The translations under genes and the position numbers were made by a program. A stretch of DNA of 64,000 nucleotides from Eurosta solidaginis (Eukaryota; Arthropoda; Insecta; Diptera; Tephritidae), in assembly GCF_040869045.1 (NCBI RefSeq), contig NC_090320.1:119793112-119857111 (forward strand). The letters are read 5' to 3'. The notes under the pieces are model-generated. The model was not told where the DNA came from. It saw nothing but the letters and a program-made list of their open reading frames with translations, and did no database searches. This document shows positions 1 through 10,797 of this stretch, piece after piece. The number at the start of each line of letters is the position of its first letter. Position 1 is the stretch's first letter.

Positions 1-476
1 AGAATAAACTTTGTTCATGCGTTATATGAAAACAAAAAAATCGAGACACCTTAAGCAAACAAAATTCTAAAAAATCAACGGTAACTTCGATGGTCTTGAA
101 ACATGTACTTTGTTGTACATTTTCGAAAATATTTTTTTTTAATTCTGGATAAAAAGTTGGACATTTTGATGACATTTTTGTGAAGTTCGATTAACTTTCT
201 AGAGTTAACCGTTAGCTTTGAAGTTTCAATTTATGTAGTTTCTGTTTGCAATTCCACTATATTTTAATTGAAAATTATTAAAATTAAAAAATAAACATAT
301 TTTGCAAACTAGACCATTTTGAATTTTGCTGCTATTATTCGGCACACAGCTGTACATATGTATTAAATCAAGGATGCTCAAAGAATTTGGAAACCGGAGT
401 CATACAATGACAACATCAATAACATTACAACATCTGCCTTCTCGGAATTGAAATTTTTTTTAACCAAAAGTATTAT
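1..476. other. AT-rich non-coding stretch
   Basis: No open frame of note, no splice-bounded exon and no recognised repeat was seen here. The stretch has short A and T runs only. Confidence 0.5.
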
Positions 477-1096
477 CCCTGTAGGGATTTCTGTAACTAA
501 CTACTTAAATAGTTAACTTTTAGCTGACTTATTGCGGCTAACTTTTATATGGCTTCTAAGTCATTCAGTGTTCAATCTAGGAATTGTATCTACAAATTTT
601 TCAAACTCTTGATTTTCAGATAAAAACAGTTGCGTACAATAAAAATCAATTTAAATTTTGTATATGCCATTTATTTTTCATTGAAATTTTATTTTCATTT
701 TGCATTTTAATTTCAATACAAATTTTTATATTTTTATAGAGGACCTCTGGCTCCGATGAAAAACGTGTGCTCCAACCATGAATGTATGTTTGCATTTTGC
801 AAAAATATGAACCAACCACACGTTCACATGAGCATATAAAAAATAATATTATTAAAGTATTTAACTAAAATAATCATAGCAATGAAAAGTACCAAAAAAG
901 TTCTATGAATCAGCTAACTACAAGCCGACTTATGAATAGTCAACTTGTAGTTAGCTGAAAACCCCCTGATTTTTTCGGTGCCATCGCCATGTAAGAGTAG
1001 TCAGTTAAAAGCAATGTAAAGTAGGCGAGGCAGAGTCACAAGTAGTTGCAAAATAGTCAACTAATAGTTCACTAAAAGTTAGCATTCCCTAGAGGG
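477..1096. mobile_element. Putative MITE with imperfect terminal inverted repeats
   Basis: The left end reads CCCTGTAGGGATTTCTG. The right end, read inward on the minus strand, is CCCTCTAGGGAATGCTA. Both continue into related AACTTTTAG/AACTA-rich sequence. Inside is a perfect 14-bp hairpin (CAGCTAACTACAAG at about 910-923 against its complement at 945-958). No coding capacity is seen. A target duplication is not clear, so the exact borders are uncertain. Confidence 0.45.
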
Positions 1097-2650
1097 TTAA
1101 TATTGAAGAACAACAAATCATATGTATATACTAACTTATGTTAGTTCGAAATTTGTTCCCCCAAAAACTTTTAACAGGCGGAGGCAAACAACAACAACAT
1201 CCTAAAATTTACACAAATACAATTAAGCAAATGCGTATGTATATACGCTGCAACTAAACATTGAGAACAATCAACGATTAAGCAGAAGCAGGTGTCGATC
1301 GACTATTACTTGTGTCACAAAAATTTGAAATTCCTTTGAATTTCAATATATGCATCATTTTCCGTGGTATTTTACCATAAACGATTTGGTTGTTGTTGGG
1401 AGTCACTTGGAGTCAAATGAGTTGAGTACAAATATTCAACTTATATAATAACAAAGGAAGGCTGTGGGCAGCTATGAATTCAGCCTCTTAAGGGTAGATA
1501 AGGGAAGGGAGATGAAAAAAAAATTATTTCAGTATGAAAAATATTAAGGAAGCAGGTTCAAGTCCCGAGACAAATAAATCCAAATACTTTGGAAACAGTT
1601 TTTTTTTTCAAGCTACTACTTCTATCAAAACGACCAGATAAAAAAAGCAGCTGTGTTAGCATGTACGCACGATTTCTCATTCATTCCCTTTTGTTATACC
1701 TAAAATCACGTATGAGCAAAGAGGATAAATATAATAAGAGCTGCCACTCGTTATTTTTGAGGCATTTACTCGATGTAAACTGTGAGGTAGTCGCTACCTT
1801 TTTTTGGGCGAGATGTTTATAAATGTCTTCTACACATTTTCATGGGGTATTTGTGTTTATTTTTCCGACTGTATTTAATTAATTATTTAATTCTCTTTCC
1901 AAAAAACACGTTTGCATAAAGTGACAACACCGCATGGATAAATGGAAGGCAATTCAAAAATGTCCCTCATAAAACAAAAGTAGCAACTACCTCACAGTTT
2001 TTTTTTTTTGCAAATCGGCACTTAGGTTAGTGCGCCCACAATTTTCAAAAATTTTTTTTCTCTTTTTTAAAAAATTAAAAATTTTTTAACAATTTTTTTT
2101 TGTAACTGTATAAATGTCTATGTATTTGTTTTTTGTTTTCCAACAAAGCACTTTATATTTTTGTTTTGGTCACTATATATGTATCTATGTATGTGTATAT
2201 TTTGAAAACACACTGTCACTTTTATTTTGTATATTATTTTTTTAAAAGCACTTCTGTGTAGTTTTTTTTTTATATATTTATTTATGAACGAATTCGATTC
2301 AATTTAAATTTAAAAAAAATTTTGTTTTTAATTTTTAGGGGTTGGGCCAAAAAGGGCTGCGAAGGACCATGACAAACTTTGGTCTTTTTTCGCTACACTG
2401 CACTCAGAAATCAAGAGGTTTCTATTGGTTTTTTTTTCCTGAAAACGTTATAATTTTCAATCTTGTTTCTTCTTTAACGAGATACAAAGAAATCAACTTC
2501 AACAAGTATATTTTAAGGTTGTTAAAACTTTAACACCTCACTTTTTATAAGATATAAAAAATATATTATATATACATATATGAATATGGGACGTTATATA
2601 GGATCGCGTCCGCGTTTGCCTTTTGATAGTACATGAATGTTTGTCGGTTG
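1097..2650. other. AT-rich intergenic stretch
   Basis: Homopolymer-rich sequence with no supported gene. The only structure noted is the short inverted repeat at 1779-1998. Small open frames at 1589-1822 and 2342-2533 have no recognisable motif and fall in low-complexity sequence. Confidence 0.5.
1779..1998. repeat. Short inverted repeat, 19-bp arms about 180 bp apart
   Basis: ACTGTGAGGTAGTCGCTAC at 1779-1797 is the reverse complement, with one mismatch, of GTAGCAACTACCTCACAGT at 1980-1998. It could be the ends of a small MITE; no target duplication was identified. Confidence 0.45.
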
Positions 2651-2659
2651 CCGTTTTGT

Positions 2660-3075
2660 TGATGGCGATGGTTGTTGTTGTTGTTGTAGCGATAAGAAGG
2701 TTACTCCCCGAAGGCTTTGGAGAGTGTTATCAATATGATGGTTCTTTACCGGATACAGATCCGGTACGCTCCGGTAACACAGCACCATTAAGGTGCTAGC
2801 CCGACCAACTCGGGAATGATTTATATAGCCACATTAAACCTTCAGGCCATCCCTCCCTGCACACCCCCAAGTTCCATGAGGAGCTTGGGATCGCCAGGGC
2901 CTCATCTGTTAGTGAAACAGGATTCGCCGCGAATAGGTGAGGTTGACAATTGGGTTTGGAGAAGCTATATATTGCGCTGGGAACCTGAAGAGTTGCGCTA
3001 TACAGCCCCTTGAATCTGGTATTTTAGTCGCCTCTTACGACAGGCGGTTATATCCTGACCCCCTTACCCGCTGAG
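2660..3075 (-). mobile_element. SINE-2 copy a (CAA-tailed SINE-like repeat)
   Basis: One of three copies in the window (others at 16383-16645 and 62630-63038). On the minus strand the head has a compact hairpin with stem GTCGT/GCGAC around AAGAG, flanked by GGTAT/ATACC. The body carries further hairpins, for example CCGGATACAGATCCGG at about 2749-2764. It ends in GCTACAACAACAACAAC. The tail matches the 3' end of LINE-J, so LINE-J machinery may have moved it (inference). No protein is encoded. Confidence 0.7.
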
Positions 3076-3601
3076 GAGATGGCAATGGTAGTTCATGCGT
3101 GTTGGCGCATTTCCACTCGCCGTGCACGGCTGCGCATAATAATGTCGCCGCCGTCTAAATATTGATGGAGGCGGCTTAAACATTCTGCCTGCCCTGCAGG
3201 GAGGTGCTTGTAAGCACGTTCTGCAGTTCTTGCAAGGCGCGGATGGTTGTATCTAAGGCGCCACTAGCCATATTGCGCCGTTTGCAGACTTTGTGGGGTG
3301 CGCGCGATTGTGCGCTTGGACGTCCTTTCGGGTTTATGGGTTTCCGCTGGTTTCTTCGCTGGGTGCGCCTTTTGGGCCCTACAGGCGCAGGTGGGTTTCC
3401 CCTCGTTCGGTCCGTAGCGCGTGGTAGCGGTAGCAGAGCCGACACTGCAGGCAGTTGGCGGTCTCTGCCTTGGGAGCCAGATGGGTGTCGTCCTGAAAGT
3501 ATAAGAACAGGCAGAGAAACGAGAAGTAGTTGGATACAGCGGATGATAAACGGAAAGTTAATACGGAAGGTTAGGTATACAAGGAAAACGTATACAAGTT
3601 A

Positions 3602-4069
3602 TAGCGCTGTGCGCGAAGAGTGCTCCGTTGAAAGAAAGCACAGTTTAACTAAGGCGCGCATGACAAGCCCATTTTGGGTGCGAACCTCTACAACCTGAAT
3701 ATGGTTGTCAGGGCCGAGGCGAACGTTCTCGATTCGTCCCAGACGCCACTCGGTGGGTGGGAGCGAATCCTCTTTGATTACGACGAGGCCGCCTGGTTGA
3801 GGATTTCGCTGTGGAGTTTCCCATTTATAGCGCTTCTGAAGGTCCTTCAGATAATCCTCTTTCCAGCGTCGACTGAATTGGTGATGGAGCGATTTGAGTT
3901 TTTCCCATCGATTTATCCAGGAGAGGTCTTCCGCGTTTTTCTCAGGAATGGCTAATAGCGGTGCACCTCGGATGAAGTGACCCGGAGTAAGCGCTATGGA
4001 GTCAGCTGGGTCCTGGGATAGTGAGGTTAGAGGCCTCGAATTTAGAACTGCTTCAATACGCATCAACAC
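3602..4069 (-). pseudogene. BEL/Pao integrase C-terminal (DUF5641-like) part
   Basis: The frame runs from IEAVLNSRPLT through TPGHFIRGAPL and RWKEDYLKDLQKRYKW to WRLGRIENVRLGPDN, the signature order of the domain that follows the BEL/Pao integrase core. It would contact DNA or assist integration in the intact element. It is in a different frame from the catalytic core directly upstream, so the original polyprotein is broken near 4080. Confidence 0.85.
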
Positions 4070-4079
4070 CGTCGTAAAT

Positions 4080-4700
4080 TCTTCAAATGTGGGATGCAGC
4101 GGTTTTCTTGAAATGGGTTTTAAAACTTTTTACTGCGGATTCCCACAGGCCGCCCATATGAGGAGCACTGGGTGGAATATACTGCCAGTTTATTCCCTGG
4201 GGGCATATTTCTGCACAATGTCAGCGGAGCATACGTTAAGAAATTTAACGAAGTCGCGTTTGAGTGCGCGATGAACGCCAATGAACGTTTTACCATTGTC
4301 GTTCATCATTTTTGAGGGATAACCTCGTCTGCCAACGAATCGGGCGAATGCTGCTCGAAAGGCTTCGGTGTTAAGGTCCGAGCATAGTCCTTTTATGATA
4401 GTGGTCGACGTCAGAAATGATGCTTTTATGGAATGGACCTGCAAAGTCTACTCCTGTTGTGGAAAACGGGAGTGAGAAATTGCAGCGCTCAGGTTGTAAC
4501 GCTGCCAATATTTGCGTGTGCGTTTTCTGATTGAAAAGCGTGCACGATTTGCATTGGAAAATGCATTTCTCAATAAGAGGCTTTAGTTTTGGTACGTAGT
4601 ACTCTTGCCTCACCATTTGGAGCATTAACCGTATTTCTGCATGAAGAAGCAGGCGGTGTAAAAACTCTAGATACAACTGGCATAGCCTTGAATCCGGAGG
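4080..4700 (-). pseudogene. BEL/Pao integrase zinc-binding and catalytic core, frameshifted
   Basis: The zinc-binding part shows H-x3-H-like spacing in LHRLLLHAE and the pair CIFQCKSC (about 4530-4670). The core shows TTGVDFAGPF (first Asp), NDNGKTF (second Asp) and, in the sequence around 4150-4190, APHMGGLWESAV with the catalytic Glu. The DDE triad is therefore still legible. A frame change between the first Asp and the second, and a stop after the Glu, make it non-functional. Confidence 0.8.
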
Positions 4701-4905
4701 TAGGATTACTGGATGCTTCTCATTCTATTGCAATGTAGAATGTTCCAATGTGCCACCGGTACGGTGGAGTCCGTCTCCATCAAGAAAGGGGTTAAGAGCC
4801 AGAAGGGAACTATTACTGCTAATTGGCATTTTGTAGGGTGCTCTTTTCCGCCCCGAAATGGCGAGATTGTGCCATTGCCACAAGCTGCGTTTTCGCATGT
4901 TGCAA

Positions 4906-5400
4906 CTATTTGTGGGTCAGATGGGGATTATGTGTTGTTGTCACCGATTTTGATTTGTTGCAGGCATTGTTCACAAAGCGGAACACGTATGCAATCACAC
5001 GAGAGCTCGAGAATATGAGGAGAAACGTTGAAGAATATCGTCCTCTTCCTCGAGTGCGTGATATGCTTCGACCTTGCGTTTCTCGGGTGGAGAAGCCAAG
5101 ATCAGCAGGGTTGTCTTGGCTAGATACATGGCGACAGGTGGGTACAGAGCAGTCGTACAAATATACCTTCGCGCTGCATGGTTGGGATGTTTCAATTGCG
5201 AGTATGGGTGGTTGCACGCAGATACTTTGGTGGAAGTTTAATAGTTGTGTGCAAATTAATATCTTTTGTTATGGCTTTAGGTTGATGGATGTTGGCTTGA
5301 TCAACAGGCGCGTCCATGAACCCTCCCAAGGCTGAAGCTCCGGCAGTCGCCAGTGCACACACCGTGGTTGCTGAAAGGCTTCGCAAGCCCATCCTGAGAG
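4906..5400 (-). pseudogene. BEL/Pao RNase H-end / connecting region relic
   Basis: Short legible pieces include CRHVSSQDNPADLGFS and, in a second frame, LQRFSSYSRAL with IAYVFRFV. These match the spacer between RNase H and integrase in BEL/Pao polyproteins. Several frame changes occur in 300 bases. The segment 5192-5392 is open but was not matched to a known domain. Confidence 0.6.
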
Positions 5401-5432
5401 CTCGGCCAAGAGTCTACTTGTGAGGAAGTAGG

Positions 5433-5956
5433 ATGGAAAATGAGGTTTTGCGTGGACTACCGCAAGTTGAGCAACGTCACGAAAAAGAATAGCTACCCGT
5501 TGCCAGGTGAGGAGGAAGACAAAGAGAAAACAGCCTTCAGTGTCGGAGATGGTCTTTGGGAATTTACAGTGATGCCCTTTGGACTTTTTAATGCACTAGC
5601 TAATTTGGATAGACTCATGGATCAGGTATTGAAAGGACTACATTAGAAAACATGATTGGTGTCTGGACGACATCATCTGATTGGGAGAGAACTTGGATGA
5701 ACATCTTAAGAACTTGGAGAAAGTTATCCAGATAATAGGTGCCGCTGTTCTGGAACTAAGTTTCAAAAAGTGTTCAATGTTTAAAAAGTTTTGGGTCATA
5801 AGGTAACAACGGAAGTCATCTGCACTGCGAATGAAAAGATAGAAGCTGTAAAGGCCAAGACCACAGAACTTGTATGAATTAAGAAGTTTCCTTGGGCTGT
5901 GCACATATTACCGCCGATTTGTACCAAATTTTGGCAGCGTAGGCCATAGCCTCCAC
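5433..5956 (+). pseudogene. Ty3/gypsy reverse transcriptase relic with internal deletion
   Basis: The frame begins RFCVDYRKL and reaches NSYPLP. It then jumps directly to EDKEKTAF and GLWEFTVMPFGL, so the block holding the first catalytic Asp is deleted. A stop follows LMDQVLKGLH near 5643. Further decayed pieces of the palm/connection region continue to 5956, where the tandem repeat begins abruptly. It is a dead pol fragment of a retroelement. Confidence 0.85.
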
Positions 5957-6905
5957 GAAATGGATCTATCTGCGCAGCTATGGCAGGTTGTCTGAAAATT
6001 TTACTGCTTACTATCTCAAAAACAAAATACAACTTTTCAATTATAGAAAAATTAAAAGAAAAATAAGCGTTACAAAAAAATTATTGTTCTGGACTTGAGC
6101 TCGTTTCGAACCTTGAATACTTTATCAATAGGCCGATAAAACAAAAACAATTGTTAATAAACTATTAGCACTTGGGAAATGTCAAACAAAGTAATAGACA
6201 ATAAACAAATCCAGCATTATCAGTGTCTTGCAACAGATGGCGCAACGCTGAATAAATATAGTTGGTAAGAAGGAATAGAAGTAGCAATTTGTCAGTCAAA
6301 CAAACCACCGCTTTATAGCTAAATGGTTAGCGCAGCGTGCCTAAAGCGTACTGATGAAGAAGGCTTAGCACCCTTCGAAATGCATCTATCCGCGCAGCTA
6401 TGGCAGGTTGTTTGAAAAATTGTCTACTTACTATTCCAAAAACAAAATAAAAATTTTCAATTATATAAAAATTAAAAAAAAACAATAATCATTACAAAAA
6501 AATTATGGTTCTGGCCTTGAGCTCGTTTCGAACCTTGAACACTTTATCAGTAGGCCGATAAAACAAAAACATTTGTTAATAAACCATGAGCACTTGGGAA
6601 ATGTAAAACAAAGTAATTGACAATAAAAAAATCCAACATTATCAATGTCTTGCAACGCTGAATAAATATAGTTGGTAAGAAGGAATAGAAGTAGCAATTT
6701 GTCAAACAAACCACCGTTGTATAGCTAAATGGTTAGCGCAGCATGCCTAGAGCTTACTGATGATGAAGGCTTAGCACCCTTCGAAATGGATCTATCTGCG
6801 CAGCTATGACAGGTTGTCTGAACATTTTTCTACTTAGTATTCCAAGAACAAAATACAGTTTTTCAATTATAGATAAATTAAAAAAAAAACAATAATCATT
6901 AAAAA
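5957..6905. repeat. Tandem repeat, about 2.3 units of 406-420 bp with a tRNA-like core
   Basis: Units begin at GAAATG(G/C)ATCTATC at 5957, 6377 and 6783 (periods 420 and 406). Each full unit contains TAGCTAAATGGTTAGCGC (6316-6333 and about 6722-6739), which resembles a tRNA D-arm/A box. CCTTCGAAATG follows about 50 bases later like a B box. A second B-box-like GTTTCGAACCT is at about 6109 and 6525. The third unit is partial. It may be a tandemly joined SINE. Confidence 0.7.
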
Positions 6906-7044
6906 CATTAGGAGAAATGGGCGAAAGAGGAAACCGAGAATGTAAAAGCAGCGCAGGCTGAGGAATCTGTAATGAGTTTGATTAAAACACGCTTTTGTGA
7001 AGTACGTGATATTGAAGTATAATTATACTACTCGCAAAGTAGTC

Positions 7045-7640
7045 TAAATAAAGACCATTTTGCAATACTGAATATTGGAGTTATTTGTTCGATAGTTCAG
7101 CGATTCGAATGTTAGCAGTTGGTGCATAATTATCTGAAATCTCCAGAATTCGTTACAATTGGTGTCAGTTAAGTGAATTAAAGATCCAGCAACTGAAAAA
7201 GGAGTTGGAGAACCGCAGGTTGACTGCAACCGGTAATAAAACCGATCTTCAAGCACGACTATGAGAGGTTATGGGGCCGGAAGCAACTAATGTGGACGAG
7301 TATGTCTTTCATCCTGATGGGGACGAACAAAATTGGAAGAGAAGGACGGAAGTCCGAATCCAGTCGCAAGCGGCGGTATTGGTATTTTTATCACAGATAT
7401 CTACGAAGAAGGAACCCCCGAAAAAAACACATATAACAGAAAGTATAACATCTCAACTGGAAGAACATAAGACATATATGGGATCACAACTGATGGAGCA
7501 GATTACATATATGACATCTCAGTTGGCTGAGCAGTTGAAAGCACAAATGGCTCGCATATCCTCGCAACAGGATACAATAATTTTACAACTCGAGGACAAA
7601 ATCGATGCCGAATGTAACATCCAAACCAAGAAGAATTTAA
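7045..7640 (+). pseudogene. Gypsy-type LTR end plus SAP-domain gag fragment (chimera copy 1, 5' part)
   Basis: AATAAA near 7045 and the step CGTTACA/ATTGGTGTCAG (about 7151) look like an LTR end followed by a primer-binding site. Downstream, LKKELENR...GNKTDLQARL is a SAP-type helix-extension-helix (DNA-binding) motif, interrupted by a stop near 7262. The open frame 7271-7684 continues into Gln-rich repeats (YMGSQLMEQITYMTSQL). The same stretch recurs at 59362-59940. At 7614 it fuses to a LINE-J reverse transcriptase. Confidence 0.75.
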
Positions 7641-8413
7641 CAAGGGATGCCACAGGGTGGTGTCCTATCCCCACTTTTGTTTAACTTCTACATGTCAAAG
7701 CTAACTTCACCACCAGAAGGAGTCACTATCGTTTCCTACGCCGATGACTGCACAATAATGGCCACAGGCCCAGGCCCACAGATCGATGAGCTTTGTAGCA
7801 AAATAAACAGCTATCTCCCTGATCTCTCTAGTTTCTGCGCCTCGCGAAACCTGACAGTGTCACCGAATAAATCACCGGTGACGTTATTTACAACATGGAC
7901 GCTCCAAATGTCGACCATATTGAACATCCACGTCGGTGACACCATGCTACCGACTGTCTTACATCCCAAAATATTGGGTGTGACGTTCGATCAGGATCTA
8001 CATTTTGGAGAGCATCCAGCCGCAATTGTACCGAAAATCCAGAGCCGTAATAAAATCCTCAAATCTCTTGCTGGCAGTACTTGGGGTAAAGGTAAAGAAA
8101 CACTCATGACCACTTACAAAGCAATTGTCCAGCCGATTGCATGCTACGCGTCCCAGATATGGTCCTAAAAACTACACACTGGAAGAAGCTGAAGGCTTGC
8201 CAAAATACTGCTCTTAGAACCGCCACGGGCTGTCTTCTTATGCCCCCAGAACACCGTCTACATAATGAGGCGGAATACACCCCATCAGGGAGAGAAATGA
8301 GATGCTAACCAAACAGTTCCTGTTGAATATCCAGAAACCTGGGCATCCCAACAGACATCTTATTGATGAGCCAACACCGCCCAGGGGCTTAAGGAATCAT
8401 CTCCGCACAGTGC
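7614..8413 (+). mobile_element. LINE-J reverse transcriptase fragment (chimera copy 1, 3' part)
   Basis: The frame 7647-8168 contains MPQGGVLSPLLFNFY (RT motif B region), SYADDCTIM (catalytic YADD) and the thumb region LGVTFDQDLHFG, ending at a premature stop after YASQIW. Sequence matching the LINE-J C-terminus continues in shifted frames to about 8413, where homology ends abruptly. The N-terminal part of the LINE is replaced by gypsy gag. Confidence 0.85.
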
Positions 8414-9011
8414 TATGAATCCCAAAATTTTTTGGATAAACTAGAAAAATGTAATTCGAGCTTTGAGACTTCGTACATTTGCTAATAACCTCATAAATAA
8501 TTTTTGAAAAAAAATTTTGTTAAATCGGACGACGTCTTCACAAAGCTGCCATATAACCTCAAAAGCAAATTTCAGGTTTTCTTTACAAAAACGTATAATA
8601 TGCATATATGCATTTATTTTGTGTATATATATATCTATATTAGGTTTAATTATATTTACATAAGTTAAGAATTTAGTTAAATTAAGCAAGTTAAAATGCA
8701 TTTAATAAAGGGTTATTATTCTAATCATCATCTAACTCTAATTCAATATCAAAGTAATGAGCGTCTTGAACATGTACATCAACAGAATACTCATCAAGGC
8801 TATGCTCGCTTGATTCGTCGAAAGATCGCATCCGTAACATTAATATTACTTCTTCAGGTATTTCTTTTTTGTTGTAACGGCTGTGTTTATTAGCACTTAT
8901 ACTGGAGATTAATACTATGTTCAAACAGAAAAATAAATTGAGGAAATTTCGATTTGAATTGAGTGCTGTTCATACAACTCGATTTAGCTTACACAATAGT
9001 AATTTGATAGC
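8414..9011. other. Unassigned AT-rich stretch
   Basis: No recognised element was found. A minus-strand open frame at 8721-8924 has an acidic tail (FDIELELDDD) and could be a small exon or chance; no family was recognised. Confidence 0.35.
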
Positions 9012-9242
9012 TGGTTGGCTCATCTCTACAGCAAGAACATACCTTTGTTCAGACTGTCAAAATGAACACGCACATTATTAGGCGAATGAAATGGAATGAA
9101 AACATAAAACTTTGAAATTTTTGTGTGTTGTAAGAGAATGTGTTCAATGTTTTGGTTTCATTTTGATTTTGCCATCTTCTTTTGAAATCCGTACTCCAGT
9201 GAAATGAAAGACATAAAATCAGCTGATTAGATGAGCCAACCA
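9012..9242. mobile_element. MITE with perfect 14-bp terminal inverted repeats
   Basis: TGGTTGGCTCATCT at 9012-9025 and its exact reverse complement at 9229-9242 bound a 231-bp non-coding element. A target duplication was not certain, so the superfamily is left open. Confidence 0.75.
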
Positions 9243-9320
9243 TATAGTTCAGCCATGCGTAACTGACGTTTAAGTATACTCAATAAACACACTTTACAAT
9301 GTTGCATTTGCAGTTTGAAA

Positions 9321-9422
9321 CAATTTATTACGCAATTTTTTTTAAATTGGCAATTTATTATTACAATTTATTATATGACAAATTGCGTAATAAATTGCCC
9401 AAATAGTATAAATTGCCAATTT
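9321..9422. repeat. Nested short inverted repeats
   Basis: CAATTTATTACGCAATT at 9321-9337 is perfectly complementary to 9381-9397. A second inverted pair is built on AAATTGGCAATTT / AAATTGCCAATTT (about 9344-9356 and 9410-9422). Both could form hairpins; no function is known. Confidence 0.7.
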
Positions 9423-9521
9423 GGTGTGTGTTTGAACCTAGTATAACGGATCTGAGGAGTTCAACGCCCTGTGAAAGACGGCAGTAAGGTTGTTAACCCT
9501 AGAATTTTGTCTAGCACTTAC

Positions 9522-9865
9522 CGTTCTATCGCCTTTGTAATATTTATTTCTGGCCTCCGACGCACTTTCGCCCAAAGAGCCAAAGGTTTATCTATTGTGA
9601 CAGTTATGCTTGTTGCAAGCCAATCTGAGTGTAAGCTTTTGAATCTGTCCATATGTCTGCCGCATTTGTCAAGTCCTTTTTTCACATACTTTACGAAACA
9701 TTTTGTTTTTTGTGTAACTTCCGATACATCGCTCTTTGTTGACATATCGCCATTAAATTTTTCTAACACCCAATTAATCAATTCAGTGGTATTCTTATTA
9801 TTTTCCACCCAAATTGACAACAGATGTTTTGATAATTTGCGCTTCAACAGATAATTGAGCATCAA
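9522..9865 (-). CDS. Possible protein-coding exon, family not recognised
   Basis: A 114-residue frame starts with two Met codons (MMLNYLLKRKLSKHLL). It is basic, with a Lys-rich middle (TQKTKCFVKYVKKGLDKCG) and no low complexity. It runs directly into a consensus splice donor, G|GTAAGT at 9522/9521, which suggests a real exon with its 3' partner further left on the minus strand. No acceptor-linked exon was identified. It could belong to a host gene or to an intron-containing transposon. No signal peptide or membrane segment is evident. Confidence 0.4.
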
Positions 9866-10308
9866 TAGTTTGAGTCGCCAGCAGTATCCCCCCTAGTTTT
9901 GCTCCACATAAAAAAAAACTTCTACTTTTAACCTTTCACAGAAAGCTACACGACTTAAAGCTTATTTTAAGGAAACCATTGAATAAATATGTAAAAATCT
10001 TCACAACACAGAAATCTTTATACCTTTTGCTGAATTATCCATATTTGACTTTTAATTTTTAACTTAACGTTTTGAAGTAAATTCCAATGAAAACTGATCT
10101 TTATTTCGATACACACCACCGAAGTTATATTTTTCAAAAACATCTGGTTTTGTAGCGTTGCCAGATGTATACGCTGCACAAAGGAAACATTTTGTGCACA
10201 TTTCCAGTATAAATGGACATCTAACTAAACAGGCACATTATTAAATTTGAAAATATTTGTAGTAAAAATTTTGACCTTATGCCAAAAAAATTGCGATTTA
10301 AACCAATG
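9866..10308. other. AT-rich stretch without identified gene
   Basis: This lies upstream of the possible minus-strand exon at 9522-9865 and could contain its promoter. No TATA/initiator pair stands out. A small stem (ACATCTGG...CCAGATGT, about 10140-10168) is present. Confidence 0.35.
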
Positions 10309-10797
10309 TGCTCCGTAAGCATTATGAGGAAATGCAGCACTTGAGAACACAGCCGTATGAAGCCAAAAAATACAAGCAGGTCCTCCTTGAACTCCACAAA
10401 CAGGCGTCGGACCTCTATGCCAGGAATTTCCCGCTGAATCCTGTACCCCAAGAACAATACCCAAAACTTGCAGAAGAGGAACGCACACTCCCTAGGGAAC
10501 CGCGAGTCACTCTGGCTCAACTTCGATCTGGATACTGTAACAGGTTAAACTTTTACCTATCCAGAATAAACCCCGACATACAACACATATGTCCTGCTTG
10601 TAACGTTCCCCTCATGACAGCAACCATCTCTTCAACTGTATTGTGGAACCAACGCCTCTAACACCCCTCCCATTATGGTCCACCCCTGTTGAAACAGCAA
10701 GTTTCCCTGGGCTCCCGTTAGAGGATATTGATGACAATTTGTGATCGGTCGCATCTATTGGATGGGGCGAAGCACTGCTACAACAGCAACAACAAGG
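10309..10797 (+). mobile_element. LINE-J 3' end, 5'-truncated
   Basis: The C-terminal coding end of LINE-J (HYEEMQHLRTQPYEAKK to ICPACNVP) is followed by its 3' end and the tail CTACAACAGCAACAACAA. The frame breaks just after the CPAC motif by a small deletion. Truncation at the 5' side with an intact tail is the usual result of target-primed reverse transcription. Confidence 0.85.

Larger units (their letters stand above)
3080..5430 (-). mobile_element. BEL/Pao LTR retrotransposon pol relic
   Basis: Reading the minus strand from 5430 down, the order is an RNase-H-end region with the motif NPAD, the integrase zinc-binding domain, the integrase core and a DUF5641-like C-terminal domain. That is the BEL/Pao pol order. 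Frameshifts and stops separate the parts. The reverse transcriptase and gag are absent, and the 5' side abuts a gypsy fragment near 5433. The sequence after the pol end (about 3080-3600) is the probable 3' region; LTR borders could not be fixed. Confidence 0.8.

Noticed and set aside
2689..2700. TTG repeats taken as an independent microsatellite
   Set aside because: They recur at the 3' ends of LINE-J and SINE-2 copies and are best explained as element tails.
3204..3698. 164-codon + strand open frame
   Set aside because: It is the shadow of the minus-strand BEL/Pao pol end; no domain in this frame.
6311..6380. A genuine tRNA gene
   Set aside because: The D-arm and B-box words fit, but no paired acceptor stem or good anticodon arm could be drawn; treated as a tRNA-like SINE core.
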